46,165 nt of DNA from Planctomycetaceae bacterium UBA2671 (GTDB taxonomy: Bacteria > Planctomycetota > Planctomycetia > Planctomycetales > Planctomycetaceae): positions 49,020 to 95,184 of the forward strand of contig DEML01000042.1 in NCBI GenBank assembly GCA_002359185.1, given 5' to 3'. This document shows positions 36,882-46,165 of the stretch, one piece after another. The position numbers were made by a program, and so were the translations under genes. Positions within the stretch are counted from its first letter, which is position 1; each line of letters starts with the position of its first letter. The notes beneath the pieces are model-generated. The model saw nothing but the letters and a program-made list of their open reading frames with translations, did no database searches and had not been told where the DNA came from.

Positions 36882-37221
36882 GTTGATATATTTCCTGGCA
36901 CTGAATAATCCGAAGATGTTCTCTATTCAGACGTTATAGCAGTCCGATCCGGGGAATAAAATTGCTCTGGAACCCGATTTTCTGAAAATAGAGACTCGCC
37001 CCCGGACATCAGGATTGGTAGGATAAAGTCGTGAAGATATGAAGTCCCACCGATTTGAAAGTGGATTGTGGCAGACGCACCCATTCATTTTCCCCCGATT
37101 TCGTCCGTTTAGCGAAAGCCCAGAGTGATTCGTTTGATGGACAATTAGCTGGTATTTCTGCAGAATATCCGCTCACATCCAATATAAATTCAACAGCTCT
37201 GTAAAGTGATGAGGAGAAACC
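36882..37221. other. 340-base divergent intergenic region
   Basis: It separates the EVE-domain gene and the first cupredoxin-like gene. GAGGAG at its right end is the ribosome binding site of the latter. I see no hairpin with a T-run, no tandem repeat and no convincing promoter consensus; it presumably carries both promoters. No small gene is apparent. Confidence 0.5.
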
Positions 37222-37986
37222 ATGAGAAGTTTACTTGCGTTTAGCATGTTGGTCACAGGATGTCTGGTTGATCAGACTTGCCTGGCTCAAGGCTGGGGCA
37301 CGATTAAAGGGAAAGTGGTTGTCGATGGCACTGCTCCCAATTTGCCACCGAAAGTGACCAAAGGCGATCAAACCGTCAAAGATGCCAACGTTTGTGCCGT
37401 AAATGGAATTCCGGATAAATCGATCACAGTGAATGACAAAGGCGAGCTGGCCAACTGCTTTGTGTATCTCTACCTGCGTCGTGGAACTCCCGATATTCAT
37501 CCGGATCTGAAAAAACCGGCCAGTGATGTTGTTGAATTTGACCAGAAAGGCTGCGAGTTCCTGCCACACGCTTTGGTTGTCCGCACCGATCAAAAAGTAA
37601 AAGCGATTTCCAATGATGCCTGTGGACATAATGTGCATACCTATCCTCTCAAGAATGAAGCTTACAATCTGTTGATTGGTGCCAACGATAAAACCGGAGC
37701 ATTGCTGGAACATTCCGAAGCCGAACCGCTACCGATGCAGGTGACCTGCGATATTCACCCCTGGATGCGTGCTTACTGGTTTGTTGTCGATCATCCTTAT
37801 GCGGTCGTGACCGATGCCGAAGGCAATTTCACGATTGAAAATCTGCCTGAAGGCGAACACGATTTCCGCATCTGGCACGAACGGGTCGGCTATATCGAAC
37901 GTGGCCTCGAAATCGAAGTTAAAGACGGCAAAGTGACCGATGTTGGCACAATCAAAGTGGACGCCAAAGATCTCGAAGAAGAGTAA
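37222..37986 (+). CDS. Secreted cupredoxin-like protein, copper-site copy
   Basis: 254 residues with a signal peptide (LLAFSMLVTGCLVDQTCLA). AGGAG precedes the ATG. An N-terminal beta part (GTIKGKVVVDG) leads to a cupredoxin-type domain with H136 and H139 (CGHNVHTYP) and the blue-copper ligand cluster C176, H179, M182 (TCDIHPWM), spaced C-x2-H-x2-M as in type 1 copper proteins. The last 60 residues (DAEGNFTIENLPEGEHDFRI) form a carboxypeptidase-regulatory-like strand set. Homologues are often annotated as methylamine utilization protein-like. Copper binding and electron transfer are predicted, not shown. Tandem with a divergent paralogue after a terminator. Confidence 0.88.
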   Translation: MRSLLAFSMLVTGCLVDQTCLAQGWGTIKGKVVVDGTAPNLPPKVTKGDQTVKDANVCAVNGIPDKSITVNDKGELANCFVYLYLRRGTPDIHPDLKKPASDVVEFDQKGCEFLPHALVVRTDQKVKAISNDACGHNVHTYPLKNEAYNLLIGANDKTGALLEHSEAEPLPMQVTCDIHPWMRAYWFVVDHPYAVVTDAEGNFTIENLPEGEHDFRIWHERVGYIERGLEIEVKDGKVTDVGTIKVDAKDLEEE

Positions 37987-38017
37987 TCGACTGCTCAGTC
38001 TTTGCTCAACATGAATC

Positions 38018-38056
38018 AAAAGGCCATGCACTCCACTGGAGTGGGTGGCCTTTTTT
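38018..38056 (+). terminator. Intrinsic terminator between the cupredoxin-like paralogues
   Basis: AAAAGGCCA, then CACTCCA pairing with TGGAGTG, then TGGCCTTTTTT: an interrupted stem of about 16 pairs with a T-run, 31 bases after the stop codon. It suggests the two paralogues can be transcribed separately. Confidence 0.82.
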
Positions 38057-38080
38057 CGTGAAGGCGATCAGGAAATGATA

Positions 38081-38116
38081 TGAACCGCGGATGAACGCAG
38101 ATAGACGCAGATGAAT
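38081..38116 (+). repeat. Short direct-repeat leader before the second paralogue
   Basis: TGAACCGCGGATGAACGCAG is followed by ATAGACGCAGATGAAT; the word ACGCAGAT occurs twice at 12-base spacing. I have the impression that similar GAACCGCGGATGAACGCAGA-type strings recur between genes in other genomes, but I cannot check that here. Confidence 0.45.
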
Positions 38117-38143
38117 TTTAAACCGCCCCAGGAGATGAAGAGA

Positions 38144-38866
38144 ATGATTCAAAAAATCGTTGCCGTCATGATGTTGAGTCTGTTTCCTCATTCTATTTAT
38201 TCCGCTGAGTGGGGAACGGTAGAGGGCAGAGTGAAAGTTGTGGGTGAAGTGCAGCCGCCTCCGGAGTTGAAAACAATTGGAGATCATACGATCCCCGATT
38301 CTTCCATCTTAATCGGGAAGGAAGGAGGATTGGCGAATTGTTTCGTGTATTTGTATCAACGAAAAGGTCAACCCGAGATCCATCCAGACTTGCAGGAACC
38401 AGATCCCAAGATCGTCAAATTTGAGATGCAGGATATCGCATTTGAACCGCGTTGTTTGATCCTGAGAACTGATCAGAAACTTCATGTCTATTCAAAAGGA
38501 GTACGCCCCCATGGATTGCATACGTTCTTTTTAAGAAATCAGCATTATTCAAGTTTGATTGGTCAGAATGATGCAGTCGGGGAGATTCATGAATACCCGA
38601 TAGCTGAACCACTTCCAACAATGGTTACAGATGAAATTAATCCCTGGCTAAGAGGTTATTGGATGATGACGGATCACCCCTATGCCACTGTGACTGATAC
38701 AAAGGGTAAGTTCAGTATCGAAAAGGTTCCCGCTGGCATACACACGTTTCGCATCTGGCACGAACGAGTCGGTTACATCGAACGAACACTCGAAGTTGAA
38801 ATTGAAAATAACAAGGTTACAGATTTAGGAACCATCATGGTTCAAGCCGACGATCTTAAAAAGTAG
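38144..38866 (+). CDS. Secreted cupredoxin-like paralogue lacking copper ligands
   Basis: 240 residues from the ATG at 38144, chosen for AGGAG nine bases upstream; the frame opens at 38111. Signal peptide MIQKIVAVMMLSLFPHSIYS. It aligns over its length with the preceding gene (ANCFVYLY, EIHPDL, DHPYAVV/ATVTD, HTFRIWHERVGYIER), so the pair arose by duplication. The ligand cluster C-x2-H-x2-M is replaced by D163, N166 and L169 (VTDEINPWLRGYW); the upstream His pair H123/H126 remains. Type 1 copper binding is therefore unlikely. It may have a scaffold or different metal role. Confidence 0.87.
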   Translation: MIQKIVAVMMLSLFPHSIYSAEWGTVEGRVKVVGEVQPPPELKTIGDHTIPDSSILIGKEGGLANCFVYLYQRKGQPEIHPDLQEPDPKIVKFEMQDIAFEPRCLILRTDQKLHVYSKGVRPHGLHTFFLRNQHYSSLIGQNDAVGEIHEYPIAEPLPTMVTDEINPWLRGYWMMTDHPYATVTDTKGKFSIEKVPAGIHTFRIWHERVGYIERTLEVEIENNKVTDLGTIMVQADDLKK

Positions 38867-39117
38867 CCTTCAATGAGGCACTCCAAATGTACCAATGTTG
38901 GCTTGGCTAGCAGAGCTTCCGACAGTGTGAATCTCAATTTCAGAAGACACATAGCGATTATAGGACCACTACAGCAATCCTACCGTTTTCATTTGCCCCA
39001 CATTGAATCCCAATCACGCTTTTTCTAAGCTCTCAGGAACTAAGCGACTCTTTCCCTCACTCTCCTGGTGTTCTGGCGGCATACTGTATTCCGTTCGGTT
39101 CCCGCAAGGTTCATGGC

Positions 39118-40782
<1,665 letters not shown>

Positions 40783-40787
40783 TCTGT

Positions 40788-40858
40788 TACAAGCACGAAG
40801 CGCAAGCGAGTGAGTTTTGTATCTATCCTGACTCACTCGCTTGCGCTTCGTGCTTGTA
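40788..40858. repeat. Inverted repeat family B, copy 2 (perfect 27-bp arms)
   Basis: Arms 40788-40814 and 40832-40858 are perfect reverse complements over 27 bases, beginning TACAAGCACGAAGCGCAAGC, with a 17-base loop. It starts six bases after the permease stop codon. It matches copy 1 at 14741-14810, including orientation and position just after a gene. Confidence 0.93.
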
Positions 40859-40917
40859 GTAAACTCTCGTCGACCACCCAATACCTCACTCAACCCGAGT
40901 AGACATTAGAAAACACC

Positions 40918-42090
40918 ATGGAACAAGTCACCCTTACTGCGACCTGCGGGTTTGGTCTCGAAGCCGTTGTCGCGCGCGAGCTATTCAAGCTCGGCTATCC
41001 CGATGTCAAAAAGTCAGATGGTCGAATTACCTTCACTGCTCCCATCGATGCCATTCCGAAGTGCAATCTGCATTTACGATCCGCCAATCGCGTCCTGCTG
41101 AAGCTGGCTGAATTTCCGGCTGAGGATTTTGATGCGTTTTTCGATCAGATTCGTGATCTCGAATGGGAAGGCTGGATTCCTCGGGATGCCTACATTCCTG
41201 TCACGGGATCTTCTCAGAAATCAAAACTGCATGGTGTCCCTGCGTTACAGGGGATGGCCAAAAAAGCGATTGCGACTCGTCTGCAGGATGTCTACAAAAG
41301 CGAACTCCCGGAATCGGGGGCGAGTTTTCCCGTTCACTTCGACATGCGGCACGATCAATGCTCTCTATTTCTCAACACCAGTGGTGATGGCTTGCACCGT
41401 CGAGGATATCGCGAAAAAGCCGGGGTGGCACCATTGCGCGAAACGCTCGCAGCCTCATTGATTCAACTGAGCGTCTGGAATCGGGAACGGACATTGCTCG
41501 ATCCCCTCTGTGGCAGTGGAACGATTCCGATTGAAGCCGCTCTGATCGCTCGAAACATTCCGCCGGGACGAAATCGATCATTCGCCGCGGAATTGTGGCC
41601 GCGAATCCCCAGCCAATTGTGGGATGAAGTTCGCGAAGCCGCAGAAGCCGCTATCGATACTTCGGAAATGCTTCCGATCATTGCGACCGATCAGGATTAT
41701 CATGTTCTGAAAGTCGCCCGCGAGAATGCCCGACTGGCTGGAGTCGAAGAGGATATTCACTTTCAGCAACAGGATTTGAGTGAGACCACCACCAAACGAA
41801 AATATGGCTGCCTGATCACTAACCCTCCCTACGGGCAACGACTGAACGAAGAGGAGGAAGCCCGACAAGTCTGGCAGACGCTTTCCGATGTGACCGAGCA
41901 CTGGTCGACCTGGTCGCTGTTTATCTTCGTTGCCTCGCGTGAATTTGAAAGTCTGTTCGGCAAGCGTGCCACTCGCCGTCGTAAACTTTTCAATGGCTCC
42001 ATCGAATGCACTTACTATCAATACCTCGGTGATAAACCACCGAGCATGAGAAAGAGAGTAATATCAGACGAGCCGAGACAGGCAGAATGA
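40918..42090 (+). CDS. THUMP-domain class I RNA N2-guanine methyltransferase
   Basis: 390 residues. An N-terminal ferredoxin-like plus THUMP region (TATCGFGLEAVVARELFKLG and residues to about 165) binds RNA; the C-terminal Rossmann fold methylates it with S-adenosylmethionine. The methyltransferase shows DPLCGSGTIPIEAALIARN (about 195-213) as motif I and TNPPYG (N302-Y305) as the catalytic motif of amino methyltransferases. Such proteins modify guanine in 23S rRNA (RlmL-like, YpsC-like) or tRNA. Which target is used cannot be told. It follows the permease and inverted repeat. Confidence 0.93.
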   Translation: MEQVTLTATCGFGLEAVVARELFKLGYPDVKKSDGRITFTAPIDAIPKCNLHLRSANRVLLKLAEFPAEDFDAFFDQIRDLEWEGWIPRDAYIPVTGSSQKSKLHGVPALQGMAKKAIATRLQDVYKSELPESGASFPVHFDMRHDQCSLFLNTSGDGLHRRGYREKAGVAPLRETLAASLIQLSVWNRERTLLDPLCGSGTIPIEAALIARNIPPGRNRSFAAELWPRIPSQLWDEVREAAEAAIDTSEMLPIIATDQDYHVLKVARENARLAGVEEDIHFQQQDLSETTTKRKYGCLITNPPYGQRLNEEEEARQVWQTLSDVTEHWSTWSLFIFVASREFESLFGKRATRRRKLFNGSIECTYYQYLGDKPPSMRKRVISDEPRQAE

Positions 42091-42100
42091 ACCAGTAAAG

Positions 42101-42136
42101 CTGGGTGGCTGGGGTCGGAGCGAAGCGAAGCCCCCA
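42101..42136 (-). repeat. Dispersed 36-bp element, copy 3 (inverted)
   Basis: Begins CTGGGTGGCTGGGGTCGGAG and ends CGAAGCGAAGCCCCCAG; the reverse complement matches copies 1 and 2. It lies in the short gap between the converging stops of the methyltransferase and HEAT-protein genes. The CTGGGG and CCCCAG words can pair to form a hairpin. Confidence 0.8.
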
Positions 42137-42147
42137 GAGTTTCTCGC

Positions 42148-44376
42148 TTACTGCACTGGTAATGGAGAAACCTCAAAGCTTTGCAGGCGATCGGTCACTT
42201 TGGCCCTGTTCGGTCCCAGTGAGCCGACAACGACGGTCAGAGCGGTTTGAAGCGTTGGTTCCTCAGCATCTTCCCACTGTTGTTTGAGTTCTGCGATATC
42301 CTGATCGGAAATGAGCACGCCGTATCGTTGCATATGTTTGGCCAGTCCGAGAGCCGCTTCTGTGCGGATTTGTGGACTTCTCGTACGACCAAGAACGACA
42401 TTGACCAGAATATCCTGTGCTTCCCGAGTCGGGATGGCTGAAAGAGCGGTCATCGAATCGGAGGCAAGTACATCATCATTCACTGCACTTCCGAGTGCAG
42501 TGGTAGCTGGTTTCAAGTTGAAGATGTGAGTCAGGTTACGGGTGGCAATTTGAGCCAGTAAAGACGCAGCTGCGCGGGCACGTCGATCTCGCAGTCCGTT
42601 CGTCATTGGTGGTGTGTTTTGAGAAACGAGGAATGGGTCGAGTTGACGATCCAGCTCGGCTCGCTCGTCGGTATAGACAACATAATGAGTGTTTGGCGTT
42701 CGTTGAATCGTGAGTGACAAATCGTCTTCCATGAACGTGGGGCCATAAATCACGATTGGCAGATAAGCGGTGCGGACATCAGCTCGGAAATTGGCCAGCG
42801 TCTGCGAAAGTTCCCAATCGATGCAATTGATGTGGGTCATGACCAGGGCGATATCTCCCTGCAAAGCGGCAGCCATGAAGCCTTCCTTGCCGGTTCTTTC
42901 GATTTGCTGAGACATCCGAGTCGCGACCGCAATCGATCGACCACGTTCGATATTTGGATCGATCAATAAGACTTTCCCTGTGCCGTCATCATTCAAAGCC
43001 TGAGCCAGAATTTCGACGACTCGCGAAGCAGAGCGGAAGGTTGTCTCTGGATTCAGTTCGACCGCAGCAGCCGCTGCCGCAAATTGAATTCGGGGATCGG
43101 GTGTGTTGAGTCCTTTCAGAACCGGCGAAGGATTATCCAGTGTGGTGTAGAGCATGTGGCGATCGCCCACGAGCGATAATGCCCGTAAGACCGCTTCGGC
43201 TGCTTGAGATCGTCCCGCTTTGAAACAGACTTCTGCTGTCATTTCCAGAATGGGGGCACTCGAAGTTAATGCCAGATTGAATGCCGAACCATTACCCGTC
43301 GGCAATTGCCCCTCTGGTCCTACTCGATACGCTTCCTCTGAGAGGAGACTGGCCAGATACAATGCCTGAGCATCTGGATTTTCGGGAGTGAATGAAAGTG
43401 CTTGTCGCGAAAAAGTGACTGCACTTCGTAAATTGGCCGATTGAGGCGTGACTGACACAGGAACAACCGTAGACTGCTGAGCATCCCAGACCCACAATTC
43501 CGTCCGACCATCTTCACCTGTCGGCCAGTTTTGTTGTCCTGAAAGATGTTCCTGAGCCAGTTTCATCAGTTCCTGAGCGACTCCAATCGCACTCACTTCG
43601 CTGGCTTTTTTGTCGGTACCGTAGAGAATCCGGGAGATCGCAATGCGAGCGGCCTGATTGATGACTTTGGCTTCCTGTTCACTATAAGCATAATACCATA
43701 ACCGCCGGACATCCTCAGGTTTTCCGATGACGCCGATACTGTCGAGCAATGATGTTTTCAGGAGAGTGTTATCGGTATCCAGCCCCGCCATTAAAGCGGG
43801 TAGAATTTCTTCTCCCATTCGAGAAAACAGATAAACAATTTGATCTTTCGTCTGGTTTGAGTTGGGACTGCCTAAATGCTGAACCAGTCGGGGCATTGCT
43901 GCCAGGCCGAGTTTCTCCAGTTCGACAATCGCCTGTTCGCGAACGCGAGGCGAACCATCCAGGTCAGCCAGAACTTTGTCGATGCGTTCCGGATTCATCG
44001 CATTTCGACGGGAAGCGGCTGCAACCTGATCGAGCAATTGCTGAGCTTCGGGAAGTAATTCGGGTGTTCGAGCCAGCCGAACGAGTTCCACTGTTCCAAA
44101 TTCATCCCGCAGATTGAGCAAAGCCTCATCAGAAAGTTTGCCTTCAACCAGTTGCTTCAAATACGCTTTGGCAAGATCGTTCCGTCCGAGGTTCGACATA
44201 AGAATCGCGGTTTCAAACCGATCCTTATCGGTCGAAGGCTCTACAGCCAGCGGAGTCTCCACCGGTTCTCCATCGTCTTCACCCGGAACAACCGCTTGCG
44301 CCTGCAAAACACCTGTATTTGAGGTGGCAAAGAACAAGGGAATAATGATGAATAATGTCAACCAGAGTCGGTACAT
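42148..44376 (-). CDS. Secreted HEAT-repeat protein with a receiver-like central segment
   Basis: 742 residues with a signal peptide (LWLTLFIIIPLFFATSNTGV, cut near LQAQA). GGGAGG precedes the ATG. HEAT-type helix pairs fill about 60-290 (VREQAIVELEKLGLAAMPRLVQHLG, LLKTSLLDSIGVIGKPEDV) and 590-742. Residues about 468-583 read like a response-regulator receiver fold: KVLLIDPNIERGRS, then DIALVMTHINCIDWELSQ, then LPIVIYG and YVVYTDERAELDRQLDPFL. The phospho-acceptor Asp, expected after DIALV, is missing, so it would be a pseudo-receiver, in an exported protein. A binding role is inference. HEAT scaffolding function is typical of the family. Confidence 0.85.
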   Translation of the reverse strand: MYRLWLTLFIIIPLFFATSNTGVLQAQAVVPGEDDGEPVETPLAVEPSTDKDRFETAILMSNLGRNDLAKAYLKQLVEGKLSDEALLNLRDEFGTVELVRLARTPELLPEAQQLLDQVAAASRRNAMNPERIDKVLADLDGSPRVREQAIVELEKLGLAAMPRLVQHLGSPNSNQTKDQIVYLFSRMGEEILPALMAGLDTDNTLLKTSLLDSIGVIGKPEDVRRLWYYAYSEQEAKVINQAARIAISRILYGTDKKASEVSAIGVAQELMKLAQEHLSGQQNWPTGEDGRTELWVWDAQQSTVVPVSVTPQSANLRSAVTFSRQALSFTPENPDAQALYLASLLSEEAYRVGPEGQLPTGNGSAFNLALTSSAPILEMTAEVCFKAGRSQAAEAVLRALSLVGDRHMLYTTLDNPSPVLKGLNTPDPRIQFAAAAAAVELNPETTFRSASRVVEILAQALNDDGTGKVLLIDPNIERGRSIAVATRMSQQIERTGKEGFMAAALQGDIALVMTHINCIDWELSQTLANFRADVRTAYLPIVIYGPTFMEDDLSLTIQRTPNTHYVVYTDERAELDRQLDPFLVSQNTPPMTNGLRDRRARAAASLLAQIATRNLTHIFNLKPATTALGSAVNDDVLASDSMTALSAIPTREAQDILVNVVLGRTRSPQIRTEAALGLAKHMQRYGVLISDQDIAELKQQWEDAEEPTLQTALTVVVGSLGPNRAKVTDRLQSFEVSPLPVQ

Positions 44377-45003
<627 letters not shown>

Positions 45004-45005
45004 CT

Positions 45006-45048
45006 AAAGCCATCAAGGAGATTCGTCTCCCTGATGGCTTTGTTTTTT
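45006..45048 (+). terminator. Intrinsic terminator of the tRNA gene
   Basis: AAAGCCATCA-A-GGAGA, TTCG tetraloop, TCTCC-C-TGATGGCTTT gives a 15-bp stem with a single A-C mismatch, followed by GTTTTTT. It starts ten bases after the mature tRNA end. Confidence 0.93.
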
Positions 45049-45252
45049 AAATCATCACGCAGGAATAATTCATCCATCGGCATTGATACCACGAATTTTA
45101 AGACTGCATGGACTTGCTCAGTTCCCCCTCCCCCTCCCAGTCCACACGAAAACCAAAGGTGCAACTGGACTTCTGGATTTTGCTCGGTATGCTGATTATT
45201 AAAGAAATTGCTCGGTATCGCTCTTGCAGAGTCTAATACTCTTGAGTTTGCC

Positions 45253-45999
45253 ATGATTCGAAATCAGAGAACAGCTCCACAGATTGAAACCTCCCGAATT
45301 ACTTCGGTTGATGTCTCGGTTCTTCAGAACCTGTTTGACCATGTTCCTGATGTGACATTCTTCGTCAAAGATGCCGCTTGCCGATATGTTGCAGTGAACG
45401 AATCACTCGTCGGGAGAATCGGACTTAAGCATCGTTCTCAGTTGGTCGGGAAGAGGCTCGATGAGGTTTGCGAAGGAGACTTTGGACGCATTCCCACAGA
45501 GCAGGATTCTGATGTCCTCAAAACGGGACTGCCGCTGATCAATCATCTGGAGCTACATCGTTCGAGGACTCAAGAACCGGGCTGGTGTCTGACGACGAAG
45601 ATTCCTCTGCGGAATGAGAATGCCGAAGTCATAGGACTTGTCGGTATCTCTTCGGATGTCCGCGTTCCGACCGAACCTCAGGAAATCCCGGTCAGTTTTG
45701 CGAACGCGCTGACGGAATTTGAAAACAGTCTGTCCACAGACGTCACACCAGCCTGGCTGGCCAGAAAATCAAAACTTTCTTCCCAACGCGTTGCCCGTCT
45801 GACTAAAAAACTGTTCGGTCTGACACCGAGTCAACTTATCACTAAAACTCGAATCGCAGCCGCTTCTCGGATCCTGAAAGATACGGATCACTCCATCAAA
45901 GAAGTCGCCACTGCCTGCGGATTTACAGATCATAGCGCCTTTAGTAGAACCTTCCGCGCAGCAACCGGGGTTTCGCCGAGCGAGTTTCGGCAAAGCTGA
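45253..45999 (+). CDS. PAS-domain AraC-family transcription regulator
   Basis: 248 residues from the ATG at 45253; the frame opens at 45208 but no ribosome binding site supports that start. An N-terminal PAS sensor domain (about 20-140) begins LQNLFDHVPDVTFFVKDAAC and includes GLVGISSDV at its end. The C-terminal AraC/XylS helix-turn-helix pair (about 160-248) shows FGLTPSQLITKTRI and the second helix-turn-helix IKEVATACGFTDHSAFSRTFR with GVSPSEFR. It should bind DNA and respond to a small ligand or cofactor in PAS. The target is unknown. A strong terminator follows. Confidence 0.92.
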   Translation: MIRNQRTAPQIETSRITSVDVSVLQNLFDHVPDVTFFVKDAACRYVAVNESLVGRIGLKHRSQLVGKRLDEVCEGDFGRIPTEQDSDVLKTGLPLINHLELHRSRTQEPGWCLTTKIPLRNENAEVIGLVGISSDVRVPTEPQEIPVSFANALTEFENSLSTDVTPAWLARKSKLSSQRVARLTKKLFGLTPSQLITKTRIAAASRILKDTDHSIKEVATACGFTDHSAFSRTFRAATGVSPSEFRQS

Positions 46000-46084
46000 T
46001 CATTCTGAATTATTGAAATTTACACAACTGTGAGCAATCAAGACCGTTATATCTTCTGATATTCAATCTGGACGGAGCGTTTAT

Positions 46085-46124
46085 AAAAAAAGACGCCACC
46101 TGACTAAAGGTGGCGTCTTTTTTT
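46085..46124. terminator. Strong bidirectional terminator
   Basis: AAAAAAAGACGCCACC (46085-46100) pairs perfectly with GGTGGCGTCTTTTTTT (46109-46124) over 16 bases with an 8-base loop. It lies between the AraC-type gene and the opposing tRNA gene and can serve both. Confidence 0.93.
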
Positions 46125-46125
46125 G

Positions 46126-46165
<40 letters not shown>

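Noticed and set aside
37222..38866. Methylamine utilization operon
   Set aside because: Only the annotation-like resemblance of two proteins exists; no methylamine dehydrogenase or maturation genes are nearby.

Overview
The window looks like chromosomal DNA of a planctomycete (Planctomycetota, probably Planctomycetaceae-like, roughly 50% GC). This is inferred from gene content: very large secreted or membrane beta-rich proteins, signal-peptide HEAT-type proteins, a membrane spermidine-synthase-like protein, C45 acyltransferase and cupredoxin-type 'methylamine utilization-like' proteins, loosely spaced genes and many small palindromic intergenic repeats. No 16S gene is present, so the genus cannot be fixed. 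I see no phage, transposase, plasmid or CRISPR genes.

Region 1 (1-13.5 kb) is dominated by one 8.4-kb gene. It encodes a signal-peptide, multi-membrane protein made of two similar halves fused head to tail. Minus-strand genes follow: a small membrane protein, a secreted protein of unknown role, an M16-peptidase-like protein without zinc ligands, and a secreted helical-repeat protein. Region 2 (14-19.5 kb) is core metabolism on the plus strand: nitroreductase-like flavoprotein, M24 aminopeptidase, AccB and AccC (first step of fatty-acid synthesis), and a phosphofructokinase whose active-site residues predict pyrophosphate rather than ATP as phosphoryl donor. A strong bidirectional terminator closes it against a secreted beta-domain protein.

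Region 3 (20-30 kb) holds a large multi-pass spermidine-synthase-like protein divergent from a short adenylate-forming enzyme, an HTTM-like membrane protein, two AT-richer unknown membrane proteins, and a secreted C45 acyltransferase with an extra N-terminal beta domain. Region 4 (30-38.9 kb) has an AIM24-family protein, a double-GNAT acetyltransferase, two divergent low-complexity Tyr-rich secreted proteins, a secreted GH16-like glycosidase, an EVE-domain protein, and a tandem pair of cupredoxin-like secreted proteins. Only the first of that pair keeps the copper ligands.

Region 5 (39-46.2 kb) has an NCS2-type nucleobase permease, a THUMP-type RNA methyltransferase, a secreted HEAT protein with an embedded receiver-like segment, an initiator tRNA with a strong terminator, a PAS-AraC regulator, and the 3' part of a second tRNA cut by the window edge.

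Most genes appear to be single transcription units; accB-accC is the clearest pair. Two families of short dispersed repeats recur: a 36-bp element in three copies and a 25-27-bp inverted repeat in two copies. They sit just after genes and probably act as REP-like or terminator elements. The best candidates for new biology are the duplicated giant protein, the copper/copper-less cupredoxin pair, the pseudo-receiver HEAT protein and the C45 fusion.
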